The translations under genes were made by a program, and so were the position numbers. The notes below the pieces were generated by a model, which saw only the letters and a program-made list of their open reading frames with translations, made no database searches and was not told the DNA's origin. Source: Bacillota bacterium (lineage in GTDB: Bacteria; Bacillota; Clostridia; Christensenellales; CAG-138). From it: DNA of 18,384 nt. Below, piece after piece: positions 14,365 to 18,384 of the stretch; position 1 is the stretch's first letter; each line of letters opens with the position of its first letter. The stretch is from NCBI GenBank assembly GCA_023409435.1, contig JAEYHP010000085.1, positions 1 to 18,384 of the forward strand, read 5' to 3'.

Positions 14365-16075
14365 CTAACGGCTCTTTATCTCCATCGTAATTACCACCCT
14401 TTGGCGGTAGATCGATACCGTCATCATCATCGGAGCCAAATAAGTAGATATGTGCGTTCTTCCCGTCCCAGGTAACCTTCTGCACAAAGGACCGCAATAC
14501 AGAACGTTTCTGTTCGACGCTCATATCGTCCAGGGTGTCCCTAAAGGAAAAAAGCATTTGACGAATAATGTCAAACTCAATCGTAGAAAGCTCATGGCTT
14601 TTTGTTAAACCTTCAAGCTCCGAAATGCGCTGATTGAGCATTTTGCTCTTATCGTGGAGCTGTTCGACCTGTCTTATGATGTAAGGCTCAGCGGTACTGC
14701 CGGATGCGGACGCAAGAGACAAGACAAGAGCTTTAATTTCTTTGTCGTTTTCATCGACCGCTTTTTTGAGACGTTCAACATCTGCTTCAATTTCGTCATG
14801 GTTACAGGAGATTTCTTGCTTACCAATTTCTAGTTGTCGGATAAATTCAGAGCTATCCTCCCCTAGCCTTTTGATCTCGTCGCAAACTGCCTTATCAAGT
14901 ATGTTGCCATTTACATTTTTGATTTTGCAGCGTTGGCCGCGGCTGACTTCCTTCATTGTGCAACCGTAGGTGTAAATCCTTTCATTATTAGAATCCAGTC
15001 TGGAACCAAGCTTTGGCCGCATAAAATCACCGCAGTTTGCACATCGGAGTAAACCAGACAATAAAGCTACATTGCTACGTGGTTTCCGGAAAGATTTTGA
15101 ACGGTTTTGTTCAAGGTTGTTCTGAGCTTTCACCCATTCTTCCCCGCTAATGATACCGGTATGCTTACCAACCGAGACTATCCATTCTTCCATTGGCCTA
15201 ATTTTGTTAGCAGCTCCAGGCTTTTGAATGGTGCGATTATAAGCCATGACACCGTGTTTACCGTCAAAATCAGTCTCGTATGCAAATAAATCTACGTCGT
15301 TCTCCGTTAAATATTTGTAAGCGTCTTTATCGGCAATCATATAAACAGGATTCATTATAATATTCTTTATTGAAAACCGATTAAAAAGAATGCCGCGCCG
15401 GGTTGTAATGTCGTTTTGAACCAAGAAAGTCTGTGTTTTTGAGAGAGAATTCGTCTCAAGGAATTTTGAAAAAATGAGGCGAACAAGGTCAGCTTCATCC
15501 GGTATGAGCTTTAGTTTGCAAGCTTTTTTTACTTTACCTTCGACCGAAACGTGCTCAATGCTCTCTGAAACATACCCAATAGGTGTCATACCTCCAAGCC
15601 AGCGTCCTGTTTTAGACAGCTCATGCATATTGTCCCGAATGCGTTCTGCAATGGTCTCACGTTCAAGCTGTGAGAAAACTGAGCAAATATACATCATCGC
15701 CCGTCCCATTGGAGATGAAGTATCAAATTGTTCCTTAATTGAAATGAATTCAATATTGAGGTCGTTTAATTCCTCTATTAGTTCAGCAAAGTCACCGATA
15801 TTACGGCTGATACGATCAAGGCGGTAACATATGATTGCGATAAACTTGTGCTGCCGTGCATCTAGCATCATTTGTTTAAACTGAGGACGCTCAATGTTTC
15901 CTCCCGAAAATCCCTCGTCCTCATAGACAAGGATTTCGACTTCTCCTCTTGTTGCGTAGGTTGAGCGGATATATTGGCGGCATAGTTCGATTTGATTTTC
16001 GATGGATTCGCCTTTGCCGGTGAACTTGGATTTACGAGAATAGATTGCAACGAACAGTTTCTGTGGCTCCTGCAT
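14264..16075 (-). CDS. large serine recombinase of a skin-like element (SpoIVCA-type)
   Basis: Large serine recombinases excise or integrate DNA between att sites. The 603-residue protein starts with a resolvase domain: nucleophile Ser13 in AIYSRKS, then YRLDRISRN (84-92) and FSQLERETIAERIRDNM (about 134-150). The recombinase domain GRWLGGMTPIGYVSE follows. A zinc ribbon is formed by Cys345, Cys348, Cys372 and Cys383, and a coiled-coil region covers about 420-495. All key residues are present. The last 28 residues (from about 576) are read from sigK DNA out of frame, so the tail is chimeric and would change on excision. GGAGGT lies six bases before the ATG. Its role is probably to excise the element during sporulation and restore sigK, by analogy with SpoIVCA. 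Confidence 0.93.
   Translation of the reverse strand: MQEPQKLFVAIYSRKSKFTGKGESIENQIELCRQYIRSTYATRGEVEILVYEDEGFSGGNIERPQFKQMMLDARQHKFIAIICYRLDRISRNIGDFAELIEELNDLNIEFISIKEQFDTSSPMGRAMMYICSVFSQLERETIAERIRDNMHELSKTGRWLGGMTPIGYVSESIEHVSVEGKVKKACKLKLIPDEADLVRLIFSKFLETNSLSKTQTFLVQNDITTRRGILFNRFSIKNIIMNPVYMIADKDAYKYLTENDVDLFAYETDFDGKHGVMAYNRTIQKPGAANKIRPMEEWIVSVGKHTGIISGEEWVKAQNNLEQNRSKSFRKPRSNVALLSGLLRCANCGDFMRPKLGSRLDSNNERIYTYGCTMKEVSRGQRCKIKNVNGNILDKAVCDEIKRLGEDSSEFIRQLEIGKQEISCNHDEIEADVERLKKAVDENDKEIKALVLSLASASGSTAEPYIIRQVEQLHDKSKMLNQRISELEGLTKSHELSTIEFDIIRQMLFSFRDTLDDMSVEQKRSVLRSFVQKVTWDGKNAHIYLFGSDDDDGIDLPPKGGNYDGDKEPLGEDSKRNFDEHPFRQTQAMRSFPQRRHRHRPGR
14346..14356. other. attachment junction of the skin-like element within sigK
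   Basis: Sequence to the left codes for SigK from Asn-Glu-Ile onward. To the right it becomes recombinase coding sequence, and the SigK frame meets a stop. The crossover must lie at or near AAACGAA (minus strand 14353-14347), in the codons for Asn-Glu. In B. subtilis the skin crossover (AATGA) falls in the same Glu-Asn-Glu codons of sigK. Confidence 0.75.
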
Positions 16076-16114
16076 GGTGATACCTCCAAAGCCGTAATGA
16101 TATATATCTCATCA

Positions 16115-16123
16115 ATTATATCA
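16115..16123 (-). promoter_or_regulatory. possible extended -10 promoter of the recombinase
   Basis: The minus strand reads TGATATAAT, an extended -10 box with a perfect TATAAT, about 40 bases ahead of the recombinase ATG. No good -35 is seen, which an extended -10 can tolerate. Sporulation control would need another sigma factor, so this is tentative. Confidence 0.4.
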
Positions 16124-16156
16124 GAACGTACTTTAATGGAGAACAATAACTTAACG

Positions 16157-16185
16157 TTGTAACTATACCTGAATTTGGATACAAT
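16157..16185 (+). promoter_or_regulatory. likely promoter of the fic gene
   Basis: TTGTAA (16157-16162) and TACAAT (16180-16185) are 17 bases apart, a reasonable sigma-A promoter. Transcription would start just ahead of the ribosome binding site AGAGGTGAT that precedes the fic ATG. Confidence 0.6.
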
Positions 16186-16207
16186 ATTAATTGAAAGAGG
16201 TGATCAT

Positions 16208-16981
16208 ATGCCAAGTTTTGATAAAATAGATTCGCTACAAAAAAGGCTTAGTAGCATGAAGCCTCTCAAAGCAACTGTTCTCGACCGGGTCGAAGAAGAT
16301 TTTCTTATTCGATATACATATAATTCAAATGCAATTGAAGGAAGCACGCTCACAGAGCAGGAAACATATCTTCTGCTAAAAGAGGATTTAACTGCTCCAG
16401 ATAAACCCATGAAGTATCATTTAGATGCCATTGGCCATAAAGAGGCATTTCTCTTTATGAAAAGCCAAGCGCAAAGTGGTGCTCCATTTTCAGAGGATTT
16501 AGTTAAAGTGATACACTCCAAAGTGCTAAAACGTGATCCGGAAGCCGGTGGTGAATATAGGAACGTTGGAGTATATATTGGAGGTTCAGATGCTATATTA
16601 GCTAGTCCTGAACAGATCTCCTCCAGGGTGAAAAAGCTTGTCAGCGCGTATAACGATAAGATGCAAGGTTGGCATATTGTGAAGCGAATTGCACTCTTTC
16701 ATCTGGAATTTGAGTGCATTCATCCTTTTATCGATGGAAATGGCCGAACAGGCAGATTGCTTATGAATTATGATCTCCTCCGGAACGGTTATCCTCCGAT
16801 AGATATTAAGTTTTCGGAAAAACGGCAATATTATTTTTGCCTCCAAGCCTATAACGGCACAGACGAAAATGATATGCCTATGCAGTATCTTATCGCAGAA
16901 TGCTTAGAAAATGAGCTACAGAACCGTATAAATCTTATTGAGAAAGCGCAAAGCTTGCAAAGGGACGAAATAGAACGCTAG
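16208..16981 (+). CDS. Fic family protein (class II, self-inhibited AMP transferase)
   Basis: Fic enzymes usually transfer AMP from ATP to a hydroxyl on a target protein. The 257-residue protein carries the full active-site motif HPFIDGNGRTGRLLMNY, with catalytic His and the anion-binding loop, near residue 177. An N-terminal inhibitory motif SNAIEG fits (S/T)xxxE(G/N), placing it in class II, where the inhibitory helix lies in the same chain. I chose ATG at 16208: AGAGGTGAT lies just ahead of it. The frame is open to a TTG at 16175. It is divergent from the recombinase and AT-rich like it, so it is probably cargo of the skin-like element. Its target is unknown; a toxin-like or regulatory role is inference. 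Confidence 0.92.
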   Translation: MPSFDKIDSLQKRLSSMKPLKATVLDRVEEDFLIRYTYNSNAIEGSTLTEQETYLLLKEDLTAPDKPMKYHLDAIGHKEAFLFMKSQAQSGAPFSEDLVKVIHSKVLKRDPEAGGEYRNVGVYIGGSDAILASPEQISSRVKKLVSAYNDKMQGWHIVKRIALFHLEFECIHPFIDGNGRTGRLLMNYDLLRNGYPPIDIKFSEKRQYYFCLQAYNGTDENDMPMQYLIAECLENELQNRINLIEKAQSLQRDEIER

Positions 16982-17010
16982 TGAGCATCAGTAAAAAGGA
17001 GAGCAAAGCC

Positions 17011-17184
17011 ATGAGGAAGCTGCCAGCAATTTTGTGCATGTTATTAATGTTTATCATGCTACCCATGCCCGCGCTTACCGCCGTACACTCTCCCACCGAA
17101 CTGGATGAACTTCGCATTATGTTATTTGTCCAGTTAAACATTTTCCCTAAAGTCATTAAGGCAGTCCTCACATATCCAATGTAG
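17011..17184 (+). CDS. small ORF with signal peptide-like start, possibly a remnant
   Basis: The 57-residue peptide begins MRKLPAILCMLLMFIMLPMP and continues ALTAVHSP. A basic start, a long hydrophobic stretch and a likely cleavage site after Ala resemble a Sec signal peptide. What would be left after cleavage is only about 33 residues with no recognised motif. AAGGAG lies about nine bases before the ATG, 30 bases after the fic stop. The frame is also open from a GTG overlapping the fic stop. It could be a small secreted peptide, or the 5' end of a gene truncated near the element boundary. Confidence 0.4.
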   Translation: MRKLPAILCMLLMFIMLPMPALTAVHSPTELDELRIMLFVQLNIFPKVIKAVLTYPM

Positions 17185-17223
17185 TTATCTAGCATGCAAT
17201 AGCATTAAATGCAATGCACTGCT

Positions 17224-18063
17224 CTATCCCTTGATCCCACTGCTGGTCATGCCTTCTACGTAGTATTTCTGGAACGGCAGGAAAAGTGCAAGCGGTATGA
17301 TTGCGCTTAGGGACGTTGCGGCGAACAGATACGACCAAAGCGTGGCGCGCTCTGTCTGAAACGCTGCAAGCGAAACCTGTATCACTCTTGCTTCCGGCGT
17401 TCTCGCAATGATCAACGGCCATAAAAACGCATTCCAGCTGTTGACGAATATCATCAGCCCCGCGGTAATGAATATAGGTACGGAAATAGGCAATATGATT
17501 TTGACAAATACTTGAGAATAGCTGGCGCCGTCAATTCTGGCCGCCTCAATCAGGGACATGGGGATATCCTTAAAAAACTGCGTGAACAGCATCAGCACAA
17601 GGCCGTCCGCAATCGTGGGGATGACGATGCCCATCTTGGTATCCGAAAGGCCGAATCCAGCCACGACTTTATACAGCGGCATGGCGATGGCCTCAAACGG
17701 CACCATGAAGCTTACGAGCACGATGGCGTATAGGATATTCTTATATTTAAAGTCAAACATGGCGAACCCGAACGCAGCCACGGAATTCACGGCACAGCCG
17801 AATACGATGGACAATGCGCTGACAATCAACGTGTTAAGGATAGGAACCTGAAAGTTGAATTCTTTAAATAGTCCTATATAAGAGTCAAGGTTGAAATCCA
17901 TTGGGAAAAACGCTTTCCACGACACCGGCGCGGCGTTTTTGTAGATGTTCTGGTCGGTAGAGAACGACGAAGCCAACGCCCACCACATGGGCAGCAGCGT
18001 CATTATCGCGATGATGATCAGTACCGTGTAAATGAGCAGCTTTTTATACCCGTTCAACTTCAT
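17224..18063 (-). CDS. carbohydrate ABC transporter permease, MalG type
   Basis: This is one of two membrane subunits of a sugar importer of the CUT1 type, working with a partner permease, a lipoprotein and an ATPase. The 279-residue protein has six predicted membrane segments, starting near residue 10 with LLIYTVLIIIAIMTLLPMWW. The cytoplasmic EAA loop EAARIDGASYSQVFVKIILP contacts the ATPase. It ends near YYVEGMTSSGIKG, a typical MalG-type tail. Its start overlaps the upstream permease stop by four bases, so the two are coupled. Base composition is like the host genes, unlike the neighbouring fic and recombinase. The sugar cannot be deduced. Confidence 0.94.
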   Translation of the reverse strand: MKLNGYKKLLIYTVLIIIAIMTLLPMWWALASSFSTDQNIYKNAAPVSWKAFFPMDFNLDSYIGLFKEFNFQVPILNTLIVSALSIVFGCAVNSVAAFGFAMFDFKYKNILYAIVLVSFMVPFEAIAMPLYKVVAGFGLSDTKMGIVIPTIADGLVLMLFTQFFKDIPMSLIEAARIDGASYSQVFVKIILPISVPIFITAGLMIFVNSWNAFLWPLIIARTPEARVIQVSLAAFQTERATLWSYLFAATSLSAIIPLALFLPFQKYYVEGMTSSGIKG

Positions 18064-18384
18064 GGTTTTGCCCTCCGCGCAGAGGAGTCGTCCTTATCCC
18101 GCATAAAATAGAATTGCAGCAGCACGACTGCTGCTATAATCAGCAGCAGCACGGTGACCAATGCCGCGCCGCGCTCCCGGTCCCCGAACAGGATGGTGGA
18201 TTTATAAGCTTCGTACATCAGCACGTTCGTGCTCGAAGCCGGTCCGCCCTTTGTGATCATGTACATGGGGGCGAAAAGTAGCAGGTTCGCTGTCGTATCC
18301 GCCACGATGACAAACAGAAGGCTCCCCTTTAAAAGGGGCAGTGTCACGCTCCAGATTGTACGGAACAGGCCCGCACCGTCGATC
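18060..18384 (-). CDS. carbohydrate ABC transporter permease, MalF type (N-terminal part outside window)
   Basis: Only the last 107 or so residues are visible. The frame is open to the window edge, where it reads IDGAGLFRTIWSVTLPLLKG, the end of an EAA loop. Two membrane segments follow, including GAALVTVLLLIIAAVVLLQFY, shown here only in part, and a short basic tail (RRAKP). MITKGGPASSTNVLMYEAY is typical of MalF-type permeases of the CUT1 group. It lies upstream of the MalG-type gene with a four-base overlap. The substrate-binding lipoprotein gene would be expected just outside the window. Confidence 0.92.
   Translation of the reverse strand, partial: IDGAGLFRTIWSVTLPLLKGSLLFVIVADTTANLLLFAPMYMITKGGPASSTNVLMYEAYKSTILFGDRERGAALVTVLLLIIAAVVLLQFYFMRDKDDSSARRAKP

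Noticed and set aside
16935..17195. Minus-strand ORF beginning MLDNYIGYV as the SigK N-terminal half
   Set aside because: It has none of the SigK N-terminal sequence features and is antisense to the fic end and small ORF.

Overview
The window looks like the chromosome of a spore-forming member of the Clostridia (Bacillota). The evidence is a MutL carrying the endonuclease motif of bacteria without MutH, a Gram-positive LexA/DinR operator, the miaA-hfq pair followed by a YnbB-like gene, a CD1247-type zinc-ribbon protein beside efp, and half of the late sporulation sigma factor gene sigK. Most genes are moderately GC-rich, but about 14.35-17.2 kb is visibly more AT-rich.

Layout. (1) 1-6779, plus strand: a tight operon of mutS (5' end outside the window), mutL, miaA, hfq and a PLP-dependent YnbB/methionine gamma-lyase-family gene. 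It covers mismatch repair, tRNA modification and RNA chaperoning. (2) 6773-9056: lexA (minus) ends against this operon and starts behind a near-perfect LexA operator. Divergent from it is a small cysteine-rich gene, which converges on a complete tyrosine recombinase gene. (3) 9057-9551: a gene-free stretch of about 0.5 kb full of palindromes, including a 17-6-17 perfect inverted repeat built like a recombination site. (4) 11.0-9.55 kb, minus strand: tRNA-Trp with a consensus promoter and its own terminator, then proC and rnhA. (5) 13.3-11.06 kb, minus strand: an endonuclease IV-like TIM-barrel gene, a 144-bp palindromic MITE-like repeat, efp, and the CD1247-type gene with a strong terminator. 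(6) 13467-13955, plus strand: an unknown 162-residue protein behind a sequence matching a sigma-K promoter. (7) 13993-17.2 kb: the C-terminal part of sigK, cut exactly at the conserved Asn-Glu-Ile segment by a large serine recombinase. This is a skin-like, developmentally excisable element, also carrying a class II Fic gene and a tiny possibly secreted peptide. (8) 17224-18384, minus strand: two permeases of a sugar ABC importer, the second cut by the window end.

The most interesting region is 13.4-17.2 kb. The sigK half, the recombinase running across the junction and a nearby sigma-K-like promoter together suggest a mother-cell switch in which excision restores sigK. The N-terminal half of sigK is not in the window, so the element either continues past 18384 or the locus has been rearranged. 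A second recombination-related locus, the tyrosine recombinase with its palindromes, lies next to lexA.
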